Shown piece after piece: positions 12,557 to 23,257 of a stretch of 64,000 nucleotides of DNA. Location: the NCBI GenBank assembly GCA_026826555.1, contig JAKSZT010054001.1, positions 2,800,381 to 2,864,380 on the forward strand, read 5' to 3'. Each line of letters opens with the position of its first letter. Positions within the stretch are counted from its first letter, which is position 1. A program made the translations under genes and the position numbers. Under the pieces are notes generated by a model. It worked only from the letters and a program-made list of their open reading frames with translations. It was not told where the DNA came from and did not search any database. Source of the DNA: Tolypeutes matacus. Its lineage: Eukaryota; Chordata; Mammalia; Cingulata; Chlamyphoridae.

Positions 12557-13299
12557 TAAATACATCTATTTTGTAATAATAAACTGTATTCTTAAAGGGG
12601 TTTTAGGCTACAGAAAAATTACTTTGAAAGTATAGGGATTCCTACATACCTCACCCTCTTCCCCTCCCACATCTTCCCCAATTAATAACATCTTACAATT
12701 GTGTGGTACATTTGTTACCATTTATGAGTAAATATTGAAGCATTGCTACTAACCAAGGTCTATAGTTTACATGGTGGTTTACACTTAATTACAATACCCT
12801 AAAGATGCCCTATGTACCTCCTATTATTCCTACCCCATCCCCTCAGAACCTCTTGTAACCACTATCTTTATAACAATGTAACATGTTCTTCCATTACTAC
12901 AATATTAATAAGTTTACTTTGTCCATGGTTAGATTCTCCCCTTATGTTTGCTCATTCCTCAATCTTGAGGATTTGGGGATAGTGATGCCCAATCTGTCTC
13001 AGATTGAGAGGATGCTTAGATCTTATGGGGCAGATGGAAGGAACCATTTTGCTTGCAGTTATAGATATTCTGTTTTCTGGGATGGGCATTGTCCATCATC
13101 ATCATTTTGTTAGCTGACCTGGGCAAGCCTGAAGAATAGGTGTTGGCCACTACCCTTCTGAGATTCAGGGCTCAACCCGCATATGAACAGACTGAAGATT
13201 TAAATATCTAAGACATATCTTTAATGGATATAGTGCTAAATATGGGCTCAAATAAAATGGGTAGAAGAATCGTGTGTAGGGAAATTATAAATGAGTCTA
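12557..13299 (-). repeat. Minus-oriented L1 3'UTR-like repeat
   Basis: The phrases taataacatcttacaattg, tggtacatttgttacc and ccaaggtctatagtttac match the antisense 3'UTR of old L1M-type elements. The second half (about 12930-13299, from cctcaatcttgaggatttgg) looks repeat-derived but I cannot name it. A 76-codon frame here has no gene-like feature. Confidence 0.55.
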
Positions 13300-13596
13300 A
13301 CTCACATCCAGGAATAAAGTTAACTAAGAATATAAAGGACTTGTACACAGAAAACTACACAACACATTAAAGGAAATGAAAGAAAACCTAACTAAATAGA
13401 AGAATATTCCATACTTATGGATAGAAAGACTAAATATCATTAAGATGTCTATCCTACCCAAACTGATTTACAGATTTAATGCAATCCCAATAAAAATTAC
13501 AAGAGCATTTTTTACTGAACTGGAAAAGCCAATTATGAAATTTATTTGGAGGGGCAAGGGGCCCCGAATAGCCAAAAACATATTGAAAAACACATA
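13300..13596 (+). mobile_element. Older L1 (copy C), segment 1
   Basis: ORF2 3'-half sequence (aggacttgtacacagaaaac, atttacagatttaatgcaat, aaatttatttggaggggc). The element continues at 15880, 20105 and 21221 after later insertions. Confidence 0.8.
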
Positions 13597-13788
13597 TTTT
13601 TTTATTAGAGAAGTAGTGAGCCTACAAAACAATCATGCATAATGTGCAGAATTCCCATACATCACCCCTCTACCAACACCTTACATTGTTGTGGAACATT
13701 TGTTACAGATTATGAAAGAATATCATCAGACTATTACCATTAAGTATGGTCCATAGCATACATTTGATATATTTTTTCCATACACCCC

Positions 13789-14366
13789 TGTAGCAGTTTG
13801 ATATTGCTTATGAATTCCAAAAATAGATACTGGATTATGTTTGTGACCTGGTCTTTTCTTTTGGACATATTAGATTATACTGGATTTAGAGGTTTCACTT
13901 TTACTTGATTGGGCCACATCAGTAGGACATTCAGTCCCCACCTCCTTGGTGGGTGGGGACTCACAGAGAAACCACACCGCAGGGAAGGGATGCTGGAGTT
14001 CTGGATGCTGGAGCCCAGGAAGTCACTACACAGAGGAGCAGAGAGAAGGCTCAATTAGACAAGGCAGAGGCCCTGGGAAGAGACACAAGCTGTTCGCCTA
14101 AGAGTCTATAGTTGGTCTTATGGAGAAAGCAGAGCAGCTGAGCATGGAGAGAAATGAGCCCCAGGAAGAGAGGAACCCAGGAAGGTGAACCCTTACAGAT
14201 GTCGGCAGCCATCTTACTCCAACACGTGGTGACAGACTTTGGTGAGGGAAGTAAATTATGCTTTATGGCCTGGTAACTGTAAGCTTCTACCCCAAATAAA
14301 TACCCTTTCTAAAAACCAACCGATTTCTGGTATTTTCCATCAGCACCCCTTTGGCTGACTAATACA
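13789..14366 (+). mobile_element. Solo LTR, MaLR-like (copy 3)
   Basis: Starts tgtagcagtttg, ends ggctgactaataca. An exact 5-bp duplication acccc lies at 13784-13788 and 14367-14371. The end ctaataca recalls MLT1/MaLR LTRs. An aataaa polyadenylation signal lies near 14296 (ccccaaataaatacc). Confidence 0.9.
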
Positions 14367-14617
14367 ACCCCCTATTAGTAACACCATGTAATAATATACA
14401 TTTGTTATAGTTCATGAGAGGACCCTCTCATACTAGGTTGGTGCAAAAGTAATTGTGGTTTTGCATTGTTGAAATTTGCCATTTGATATTGGAATACATT
14501 CTTAAATAAATGTAGTTATGTTATACATCATTTTAATGTGCATTTCTCGCTTTATATTTTTTGCTAATGACTTATTACTTGCTGTATATTTTATATTTAT
14601 TTTGGACTACGGAAATG

Positions 14618-15659
14618 ATGTTGGACAAAAAGCAAGTTCGGGTGATTTTCTTCCTTGAGTTCAAAATGGGTAATAAAGCAGCAGAGACAACTGCAACATC
14701 AATGCATTTGGCCAGGAACTGCTAACGAATGTACAGTGCAGTGGTGGTTCAAGAAGTTTTGCAAAGGAGACTAGAGCCTTGAAGATGAGGAGTGTAGTGG
14801 CCGGCCATCAGAAGATGACAACGACCAACTGAGAGTGATCATCAAAGCTGATCCTCTTACAACTATAGAAGAAGTTGCTGAAGACCTCAACATCGAGGAT
14901 TCTACGGTAGTTCGGCATTTGAAGCAAATTGGAAAGGTGAAAAAGCTCGATAAATGGGTGCCTCATTAGCTGACCGAAAATCAAAAAATCATCATTTTGA
15001 AGTGTCGTCTTCTCTTATTCTACGCAACAACGAACCCACTGATTGAGCCACAGCCGCTTCCTGAACCATTTCTTGAACGGATTGTGACGTGCAAAGAAAA
15101 GTGGATTTTATACGATAACCAGTGACGAGCAGCTCAGTGGTTGGATCGAGAAAGCTCCAAAGCACTTCCCAAAGCCAAACTTGCACCAAAAAAGGTCATG
15201 GTCACTGTTTGGTGGTCTGCTGCCAGTCTGATCCACTACTGCTTTCTGAATCCTGGCAAAACCATTACATTTGAGAAGTATGCTCTGCAAATCAATGAGA
15301 TGCATCGAAAATCACAACGCCTGCAACCGGCATTGGTTAACAGAAAGGGCCCAATTCTTCTCCACTGCAAAGCCCAACCACATGTCGCATAACCAAGGCT
15401 TCAAAAGTTGAATGAATTGGACTACAAAGTTTTGCCTCATCTGCCATATTCACCTGACCTCTCACCAATCAATTACCACTTCTTCAAGCATCTAGACAAC
15501 TTTTTGCAGGGAAAATTCTTCCATAACCAGCAAGATACAGAAAATGCTCTCCAAGAGTTTGTCAAATCCCAAAGCACAGATTTTTACACTACAAGAATAA
15601 ACAAACTTATTTCTCATTGGCAAAAATGTGTTGATTGTAATGGTTCCTATTTTGATTAA
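14618..15659 (+). pseudogene. Mariner transposase relic (DD34D family)
   Basis: The enzyme would bind the terminal repeats and cut and paste the element using a DD34D triad. The ATG at 14618 opens MLDKKQVRVIFLLEFKMG, a typical helix-turn-helix start, and the frame ends at CVDCNGSYFD followed by TAA at 15657. Stops and frameshifts break the N-terminal half. Longer open pieces remain at 15141-15392 and 15408-15659. Catalytic residues are damaged: the first box reads VTCKEKW where D is expected after VTC, and the second reads LLHCKAQPH where D is expected after LLH. The third keeps the aspartate in YSPDLSP. It cannot be active. Confidence 0.9.
15037..15062 (-). repeat. SINE head remnant inside the mariner
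   Basis: 26 bp (cactgattgagccacagccg then cttcct) match the end of the minus-strand SINE at 54301-54324 almost perfectly. They interrupt the mariner frame where it should read straight on. The 5-bp gaacc occurs on both sides (15032-15036 and 15063-15067). Only the 5' head of a SINE is present, without body or tail. Confidence 0.7.
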
Positions 15660-15879
15660 AAAAGATGTGTTTGAGCTAGTTATAATGATTTAAATTCACG
15701 GCACGAAAACACAATTACTTTTGCACCAACCTAATATTTGTACTGTTAATCACAGTCCATCTTCCACCATATGGTTCACTATGTTATACAGCCCCATGTC
15801 TTGTACAATCCATCCAAAGTGTACACTCTGTGGCTTTCACTTTCATCACAGAGTTGTGCAGTAAGAGCATCAGTAAATT

Positions 15880-16140
15880 TTTTTCTTTTGGACTAATGAA
15901 AATGTTCAAAAACTTACCAGCCAATTGATTTAAGGCCTAAATATTAAGAACAAGGACTATAATAACTCCTAGAAGAAAATGTAGGGATGCATATTCAAGA
16001 TCTTGTGGTAGGCAACGGTTTCTTAGACTTTACATCCAAAGCACAAGCAATGAAAGAAAAAATAAACAGGACCACCTCAAAATTAAAAACTTTTGTGCAA
16101 AGGATTTTATCACAAAAGTGAAAAAAAACAAGCTACTCAA
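15880..16140 (+). mobile_element. Older L1 (copy C), segment 2
   Basis: ORF2 3'-half text resumes (cctagaagaaaatgtaggga, aagcacaagcaatgaaagaa). It ends at caagctactcaa (16129-16140), which is duplicated after the L1 inserted next. Confidence 0.85.
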
Positions 16141-16384
16141 GACAACCAGCAAGATAGCAGCAGAGTAAGGAGCTCCTAGGTCAGCTCATGCTATAGGGCA
16201 GTTAGTAATCACCCAGAGTTTTATCTAAAGCACCTGTGTGGGGGATGCCAGGAGACTAGAAGAGCATCCTGCAACATCCTTGAAAGAATGGAAGGAGGAG
16301 ACTGCCCATCTGCAGAGAAGATTCATAAGTAGAGCACTCCACACCCCGGAGGCTGGTGCCCATCCACAGGCGGCACAAGCTGTA

Positions 16385-17090
16385 GAACCTCCACTTCCCA
16401 AAAACAGGGGAAGAAGAGACAGTTGGGCACCAGCTTCAGCTACTGATTAGTAAATTTGGTGGGCTAAAGTATAATCCTAAGAATAGCTAAAGTTTCAATC
16501 TGTCCAAGTCAGAAAGAGGCTGGTAGCCGCCATTTTAACTCTGCCCCTGGCACGAGGGGAAGCAGGGTGGACTGAAAACCACAGGTCTTTGCTGGGAAAG
16601 GCTTCTTTCCATCAGATTGCAGCTCTAGCCTAAGCCCAGGCCCCACCTCCGGCAGGGAGGATGCTGGGAGGACCTGCGCCAGCCTCTCTGGTAAAATACA
16701 GGCCAACCGTGGAGGCCGATGATCAACCTACTCTGACTGTGCAAGCCCCCTCCGGAGCTGTTCTGTAGATGGAATTGGAAACTCCATTTCCCAAAAAAAG
16801 AGGAGGAAGAGACAGTTGGCCACCGACTTCAGCTACTGATTAGTAAATTCGGCCAGCTAAAGTATAACTCTAAGAATAGCTAAAGTTTGAACCAGTCCAA
16901 GTGGGAAAGAAGCTGGTAGCTGCCACTTTAACTCTGCCCCCATCATGAGGGGAAGCCAGGCTGACTGAAAATCATAGTGATCAAAGGGACCAGCTCTTTC
17001 ACCCATATCGGCCTGCAGCCCTAGCCTAGGCTTCAGCCCCACCTCTGGAAGGGAGGAAGCTGGCAGGCCCTGTACCATCCTCTCCCAGTA
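16385..17090 (+). repeat. Tandemly duplicated L1 5'UTR unit, period about 393 bp
   Basis: The block starting cttcccaaaaacagg near 16393 and running through agctactgattagtaaat, ctaagaatagctaaagttt and taactctgcccc recurs from about 16786. The common word agttgg begins at 16421 and at 16814, giving a 393-bp offset. Two units, or one and a partial second, are visible. In mouse L1 such tandem 5' units act as promoter monomers; the role here is inferred. Confidence 0.75.
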
Positions 17091-17485
17091 ACTGCTGAAT
17101 GTACCTGCTGGACAGTGTCAGAAGTCTACCGGGACAACTGTGGTCATTTTGGACGCGCACAGCATAGATTGCTGCCCACACCTGCAGATCCATCCCCAGA
17201 CAGGGGAGAAAGGGGCATGAAACTTCATCAGTCTCTCTGGGCAACTACGGTCTAGGCCTGCAAGACCTGGATTATTACACATGGCTGTGGCTCTGTCCCT
17301 ACCCCTGTCAAAGGAGAAAGTTGGGAGAAGCTTCATCAGTACCTTCAGCATTGTGGGCAGCTTGAGCCTCCACATCTTACAACAACAACTACATCCTTGG
17401 CTCCTACTACACAACCAGCAAGGGAGAAAGGGCAAGAAAGTCCTAAATTAAAGAGGGAAATTGCATTCTGAATAAACACATCTAG

Positions 17486-18420
17486 ATGCCAAGACATCAA
17501 CAAAAAATTACAATCCACACCAAGAAACAGGAAGATATGGCCCAGTTAAAGGAACAAGATAAACCTGCAGATGACATAAAGGAGTTGAAACAACTAATCA
17601 CTAATCACAGATGTTCAAATAAATATCCTTAATAAATTTAATGAGATGGCTAAAGAGATAAGGCTATTAAGAAGACATTGGATGAGCACAAAGAATTTGA
17701 GAGCATACATAGAAAAATAGCAGATAATATGGGAATGAAAGGCACAATAAATGAAATTAAAAATACACTAGAATCACATAATAGCAGATTTGAGGAGGGA
17801 GAAGAAAGGACTTGTGAGCTTGAAAAAATGGCCTCTGAAACAAACATACAAAAGCACAGATGAAGAAAAGAATGGAAAAAATTAAACAAGGTCTCAGGGA
17901 ACTAAACGACAGCAAGAGATGTGCAAATGTGTGTGTCATGGGTGTCTCAGAAGGAGAAGAGAAGGGAAAAGGGACAGAAAGAATATTTGAAGAAATCATT
18001 GTAGAAAATTTCCCAACCCTACTGAAGGACATAGATATCCATGTCCAAGAAGCACAACGTACTCCCATCCAAAAAAATCTGAATAGACCAACTCCGAGAC
18101 ACATACTAAACAGAAAGTCAAAAGACAAAGACAAAGAGAGAATTCTGAGAGGAGCAAGAGAAAAGCAATGCATAACGTATAAGAGATACCCAATAAGATT
18201 GGTGCTGATTTCTCACCAGAAACCATGGAGGCAAGACGACAGTGGTAAGATATATTTAAGATACTGCAAGAGAAAAACTTCCAGCCAAGAATCTTATATC
18301 CGGCAAGATTGTCTTTCAAAAATGAAGGCGAGTTTAGAATATTCACAGAAACAGAAATTGAGAGTTTGTAACCAAGAGAACTGCTTTACAGGAAATACTA
18401 AAGGGTGTGCTACAGCGTGA
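17486..18420 (+). pseudogene. L1 ORF1 relic (copy B)
   Basis: A start at 17486 (MPRHQQKITIHTKKQ) opens an L1 ORF1-type frame that soon breaks. A coiled-coil piece follows at 17678-17863, then a long open part at 17860-18420 in another frame. The last part contains the RRM region (VMGVSEGEEKGKGTERIFEE) and a basic linker (TPRHILNRKSKDK). A distal segment, ending in the stop at 18418-18420, is of the extended ancient type. Damage is light compared with copy A, so this L1 is younger. The product would be an RNA-binding trimeric chaperone, here inactive because of the frame breaks. Confidence 0.75.
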
Positions 18421-18529
18421 AAAGAAAAGACAGGAGAGAGAGGCCTGAAAGAGAGTCTAGAAATTAAGATTATATCAATGAAAGTAACTAAAAGTGTCAA
18501 AAGAGTGCTAAAAATAAAATATGACAGAT

Positions 18530-19220
18530 GAAACTCAAATATTCAGGTATAAACTTAACCAACGATGTAAAGCACTTATATTCAGAAACCTACAACTAAT
18601 TGTTAAAAGAAATCAAAAAAAGACCTAAATAATTGGAAGAACATTCTATGCTCATGGATTGAAAAACTAAATATTAAGATGTCAATTCTACTCAAATTAA
18701 TATACAGATTCAATGCAATCCCAATAAAAATTCCACCAGCACTTTTTAAATAAATGCAAAACATGATTATAAAATTTATTTGGAAAGGTAAGGGGTCCTG
18801 AATAGCCAGAAACATCTTAAAAAGGAAAAACGAAGTTGGAGGACTCTCACTTCCAGACTTTAGATCAAATTACATAGGTACAGCAGTAAAAACAGCACGG
18901 CACTGCCATAAAGACAGACACATAAACCAATGGAACCAAACTGATGGTTCAGAAACAGATCCTCACATCTATCATCAAGTGATTTTACTAGCCTGTCAAA
19001 CCCACCCAGCTCAGGCAGAATAGTCCATTCAATAAATAGTGCTGAGAAATCTGGATATCCATAGCCAAAAGAAGGAAAGAAGACCTCTATCTCACACCTT
19101 ATACAAAAATTAACTCAAAATGGATCAAAAATCTAAATATAAAACCAAGAACCATAAAGATTCTAGAAGAAAACGTAGGAAAATATCTTCAAGACCTGGT
19201 GGTAGGTGGGGGATTCTTAA
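18530..19220 (+). pseudogene. Remaining fragment of L1 ORF2 (copy B)
   Basis: About 690 bp of the ORF2 3' half: gtaaagcacttatattcag, aatgcaatcccaataaaaat, cttccagactttagatcaaa and ttctagaagaaaacgtagg. Endonuclease, RT catalytic boxes and the C-terminal cysteine region are all absent. Confidence 0.8.
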
Positions 19221-20104
19221 ATGAGATGAGGAAGACTGAGATGGACTACTGATGTTTAATGAATGTAGAAGTTTTAATTAACTTTACTGTAAACATGTGG
19301 AAAGGTATAGAGTTGATGGTAACACATTTTAGTGAGTAACAGCTGGTTTATAAATGGGAATGTGGCAGAAAAGGGTATTCTAGGGATGTAAATGCCAATT
19401 GACAGAAAGTGAGAGAATAATCTAGGGAATGAATAACACAATACACCCAGATATATATGAGAATTGTGGTTAATGGTACAGATACAAGAGTGTCCTTTGT
19501 GAGCTACAGCAGATATACATCACTATTGCAGGGTGGTGGGAATGTGGAGAAACACGGGAAAAATACAACTGGAGTGACCTATGGACTGTGGTTAACAGTT
19601 ATAATGTAATATTCATGCATCTATGCCAAAGATGTACTGTGTTGATAACGAGGGAGAATGGGAAAAAGTGTGCCAAACTATGGACTTGGTAATAATCTGA
19701 TGATATTATCTCATAATCTGTAAAAAAATGTTCCACCACGGTGTGGTGTGTTGATAGAGGGGTGTTGTATGGGAATTCTGCACATGTGCATGATTGTTTT
19801 ATAGTTTACAACTTCTGTCATATATTTAAAAAATAATAATAGGGTGGGTTAGGGGAAAATACACCAAATGTAAGATAAGGACTATAGTTAGTAGTAAGAT
19901 TTTGACAATATTCTTTCATAATTTGTAACAAATGTCTCACAACAATGCAAAGTGTTGGTGATGGGTTGATGTATGGGACCCATGTATGTTATGCATGCCT
20001 GCTTTGTAAGTTCACAACTTTTACTATACACTTATTGTTTATGTATGTTTATGTATGAGTGGATATACTTCAATAAATTAAAAAAAAAAAAAAAAAAAAA
20101 AAAC
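19221..20104 (+). repeat. Xenarthran-type L1 3'UTR and poly(A)
   Basis: Non-coding, ending gtgttggtgatgggttgatg, ttgtaagttcacaactttta, an aataaa signal at 20072 and a poly(A). The same end appears alone at 61218-61345, so it is the 3' end of an active L1 lineage. It differs from the 3' end of copies A and C. Confidence 0.75.
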
Positions 20105-20646
20105 CAAGCTACTCAATAGAAGAAAATATTTGGAAACCACATCTCTGATAAGGGCTTAATATCCAATAAAGAACTCCTACAACTCAACAATAAAAAGATA
20201 AATAATCCAATTAAAATATGAGTAAAAGACTTGAACAGACATTTCTCTAAAGAGAATATACAAATGGCTAAAAAGCACATAAAAAGATGCTCAACATCAA
20301 TAGCTATTAGAGAAATGCAAATAAAAACCACTATGAGATCATTTCTCAACCACTAGAATGGCTACTATTAAAAAGAAAAGAAAATTACAAGTGTTGGAAA
20401 GGATGTGGAGAAAGAGGAACACTCATTCACTGCTGGTGGGAATGTAAAATGGTGCAGTCTCTATGGAAGACAGTTTGGCAAGTTCTTCAGAAAGCAAAAT
20501 ATAGAATTATCATATGACCCAGCAATCCCTCTACTAGGTATATAACTAAAAGAATTAAAAGCAGGGTTTCAAACGGATATTTGCACACCAACGTTCATAG
20601 CGGGATTTTCACAATTGCCAAAAGATGGCACTAACCAATGAATGGG
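20105..20646 (+). mobile_element. Older L1 (copy C), segment 3
   Basis: Starts with the duplicated caagctactcaa and continues the ORF2 C-terminal region (ctctgataagggcttaatat, cactcattcactgctggtgg, catatgacccagcaatccct). It stops at the atggg duplicated around the next LTR. Confidence 0.85.
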
Positions 20647-21220
20647 TGTATTAGTCAGCCAAAGGGGTGCTGATGCAAAATACCAGAAATCTATTGGCAT
20701 TTATAAAGAGTATTTATTTGGGGTAGAAACTTACAGTTACCAGGCCATAAAGCATAGGTTACTTCCCTCACCGAAGTCTGTTGCCACGTTTTGGAGCAAG
20801 AGAGCTGCCGACTCTGCAAGGATCCAACCTTCCTCTTCCTCTTAAGGCTCTGTGGTCCCAGCTTTTTCCACTATCAGCTGTAGGCTGGGATAAGTCTCAT
20901 CTCTCTCTCCTGGGGTTCGTTCCTCTCCAGGCTCTGCTGCTCTGGTCTCTCCACGAGGTCAGCTGTAGACTCTCAGGCTCTCTTGCTTCCAGGGCTCCAG
21001 GATCAAAACTCTCTCCTCCCTTCTCTGCGGTGAGTCTCCCAAGGGGGCAGGGACTCAATGCCCTACTGACGTGGCCGAATCAAAGTCTTAATCATTATTT
21101 AATCAAGTAAAAGTAAAAACTCTGAGTCCAGTATAATCTAATATGCCCAGAGGGATAGACCAGTTCACAAACAATCCAATATCTATTTTTGGAATTCATA
21201 AACAATATCAAATTGCTACA
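20647..21220 (-). mobile_element. Solo LTR, MaLR-like (copy 4)
   Basis: Minus-strand copy of the tgtagcaattt(g) group: its right end reads caaattgctaca and its left end tgtattagtcagccaaaggg. An exact 5-bp duplication atggg lies at 20642-20646 and 21221-21225. The open frames here (for example 20781-21110) are chance frames of the LTR. Confidence 0.9.
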
Positions 21221-21955
21221 ATGGGCAACAAAATGACATATACATACAATATATTATTCAATCACAAAAGGAATAAAGTCCTCATACATGTAACAATATG
21301 GATGAACCTGGAAGACAGTATGCTGAGTGAAATAAGTCAGACACAAAAGGACAAATATTTTATGAACTCACTCGTATTAAATAATTAGAACAAGCAAACT
21401 CATAGAGTTAAAATCTAGAATAGATTTCAACCAAGGGCTGAATGGGGGTAGGGAATGGAAGTTAATACTTAATTTGCACAGAACTTTTATTTGGGTTGAT
21501 TGTAAAGTTTTAGAAATGGATGACAGTAATGGTAGCACAATATTGAGAGTGTAGTTAACAGCACTGAATTATATATGTGAATGTGGTTACAACGGGAAAT
21601 TTTCGGTAGTATATATGTTACTAGAATAAAAATTAAAAGATAAACAGTAAGAAACAGTGAGCTTTATTGTAAATGATGGACCATAGTTAATAGTATAAGC
21701 ATAAAAATGTTCTTTCGTGAATTATAACAAATGTACAGCACTAATGCAAGGTGTTAATAATAGGGTGATATACGGGAAAAATTACACCTAACGTAAACTT
21801 GAACTATAGTTAATTGTACAATTTTAATATTCTTACATCAGTTGTAAGAAAGGTGCCATATTAATGCAAAGTGTCAACAAAAGGGGGTATACAGGAATGC
21901 TGTATTTTTTACATGAGTTTTCTATAAAGCTACAACTTCTAAAATTAAAAAAAAA
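21221..21955 (+). mobile_element. Older L1 (copy C), segment 4 with 3'UTR and poly(A)
   Basis: The end of ORF2 (gtgaaataagtcagacacaa) is followed by a 3'UTR closely parallel to copy A (agcactgaattatatatgtg, ttactagaataaaaattaaa) and an A-run at about 21948-21957. A and C are members of one L1 lineage. Confidence 0.85.
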
Positions 21956-22259
21956 ATTTTTTTTTTTAATTATTCAAGTTGCATTCTGAATACAAAGAAT
22001 TTTAGGAATACCTTAACCAATTTATTTCACTAATACTTTCTTTTCAATATACGTTCATGGGTAATATATGATCAAAGAAATCTATAATTGAGTAAATCTA
22101 AAATAATTTTTATTTTATATTTATTGAAAAAGATACAGGTGATAAGAAAGTATTGTATAATAGTTCAACTGGCAGGTTTTTTTTTTCCTTCTTAATGGAG
22201 TAAGAAATAATGGTGGTTTATCTTAGAGCCAATTTAATGAAACACAATAGTTCAAGGAA

Positions 22260-22680
22260 GCTCTGTGGTTGGTTGGTTTGGCAGAAATGACTAGTTATTC
22301 ACCAAAACCAGTTTCTTCATCTTCCTGAGCATATAGCTAACTACTTTACATTTCTCAGTCTCTCTTACAGTTAAATATGGTCAAGTGATTGCATTTTAGT
22401 CAAAGACGTGTAAAAACCTCCTACTCAATCCTTCTCCTTCCCCTTTTCCCTAAGGTTCTATAGGGCAACCTTAGAAGATACACATTAAAGAAAGCATAAA
22501 CACCATCTATGTCCCTATGTGAAAAAGAATGCCCTCTCCCCACCTCATATACACAATCCTAGATCCATAATCCAAGCAGCCACCACCAACCCACTAACAC
22601 CAATCACAAACACACACACTAGACTGTTACATACACCAGAAATTAACTTTTATTGGGTTAAACCATTGAACTTATTAAGT
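22260..22680 (+). repeat. Old interspersed repeat, class uncertain
   Basis: Reading tttacatttctcagtctctc, gtcaagtgattgcattttag and gggttaaaccattgaac in order resembles the better preserved element at 38220-38575 (gactatatttcttagcctcc ... gttaagccactgg). I cannot name the family. Confidence 0.4.
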
Positions 22681-22744
22681 TGATTTCCACGTTAAAAATT
22701 ATAAAGTTTAAGAACTCACACACACCCCCTCTCAATTAGAGGTA

Positions 22745-23224
22745 GAGTAGACATCACCAGCCCAGAATCCTCAGGATTGGGGAATGAAATATGGACTAGA
22801 GTGTATTTACTGGTATTCTACTAAAGACTTATTATGATTCTAACAATGAAAGAAATAACAACATCGATGTGGAGGCAGTGGCCACTGGAGGCTCTGACGG
22901 CAAGGAGAGGGAAAAACAGGTGTAATACAGGTGTAATACAGGGAATCATCCTGAATGACACTGTAACGACAGATATAGGTCATTATATATCTTCCCATAA
23001 CCTACAGAATTGTGTGGGAGAGAGTGTAAACTACAATGTAAACTATAATCCATGCTCAGTGGCAATGCCCCAAATGTGTTTATCAACTCAATGAATGTAC
23101 CACATTAATGAAGGATGTTGTTTATGTGGGAAAATGTGAGAGGTATGGGGAGCGGGGCATATGGGAATCCCTATATTTTTATGTAACATTTGTGTAATCT
23201 AAGTATCTTAAAAATATATATATA

Positions 23225-23257
<33 letters not shown>
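22745..23257 (+). mobile_element. 5'-truncated L1 3' end with long poly(A)
   Basis: The L1-type 3'UTR (ggggaatgaaatatggacta, gaatgtaccacattaatgaa, gcatatgggaatccctatat) ends in (TA)n and a poly(A) at 23231-23257. A 13-bp tandem repeat, caggtgtaataca, lies near 22917-22942. It carries no ORF2. Confidence 0.65.

Larger units (their letters stand above)
14433..15734 (+). mobile_element. Mariner DNA transposon, Hsmar1-like, near full length
   Basis: A 1302-bp element with inverted terminal repeats: ctaggttggtgcaaaagtaa on the left, and the reverse complement of ttaggttggtgcaaaagtaa on the right. It is flanked by the TA duplication expected of mariners (14431-14432 and 15735-15736). The size is close to the usual 1.3 kb. 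The termini and the encoded protein are strikingly like primate Hsmar1, the source of the SETMAR transposase domain. It sits inside a minus-oriented L1-like repeat and contains a small foreign insert at 15037-15062. Confidence 0.92.
13597..15879 (-). repeat. Minus-oriented L1 3'UTR-like insertion holding an LTR and a mariner
   Basis: Outer segments at 13597-13783, 14372-14430 and 15737-15879 read continuously as antisense L1-type 3'UTR (ccttacattgttgtggaac, gtacactctgtggctttcac). They split L1 copy C and are themselves split by the solo LTR at 13789 and the mariner at 14433. The outer boundaries are approximate. Confidence 0.6.
16141..20104 (+). mobile_element. ORF2-depleted L1 (copy B), complete insertion with target duplication
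   Basis: The element has a full-looking 5' start (gacaaccagcaagatagcag), a long 5'UTR with duplicated units, ORF1, a short piece of ORF2, a distinct 3'UTR and a poly(A) at about 20079-20103. The 12-bp caagctactcaa lies at 16129-16140 and 20105-20116, so this is one retrotransposition event into L1 copy C. At about 18525-18545 the ORF1-distal sequence jumps to the ORF2 3' half, removing the endonuclease and most of the reverse transcriptase. At about 19215-19225 ORF2 jumps to the 3'UTR, removing the C-terminal part. Total length is about 4 kb against 6-7 kb for a full L1. Confidence 0.85.

Noticed and set aside
17860..18420. 186-codon open frame as a possible host gene
   Set aside because: The sequence is the RRM and C-terminal region of L1 ORF1 inside an L1 bounded by target duplications.
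20781..21110. 109-codon frame as a gene
   Set aside because: Lies wholly inside a solo LTR with exact target duplications.
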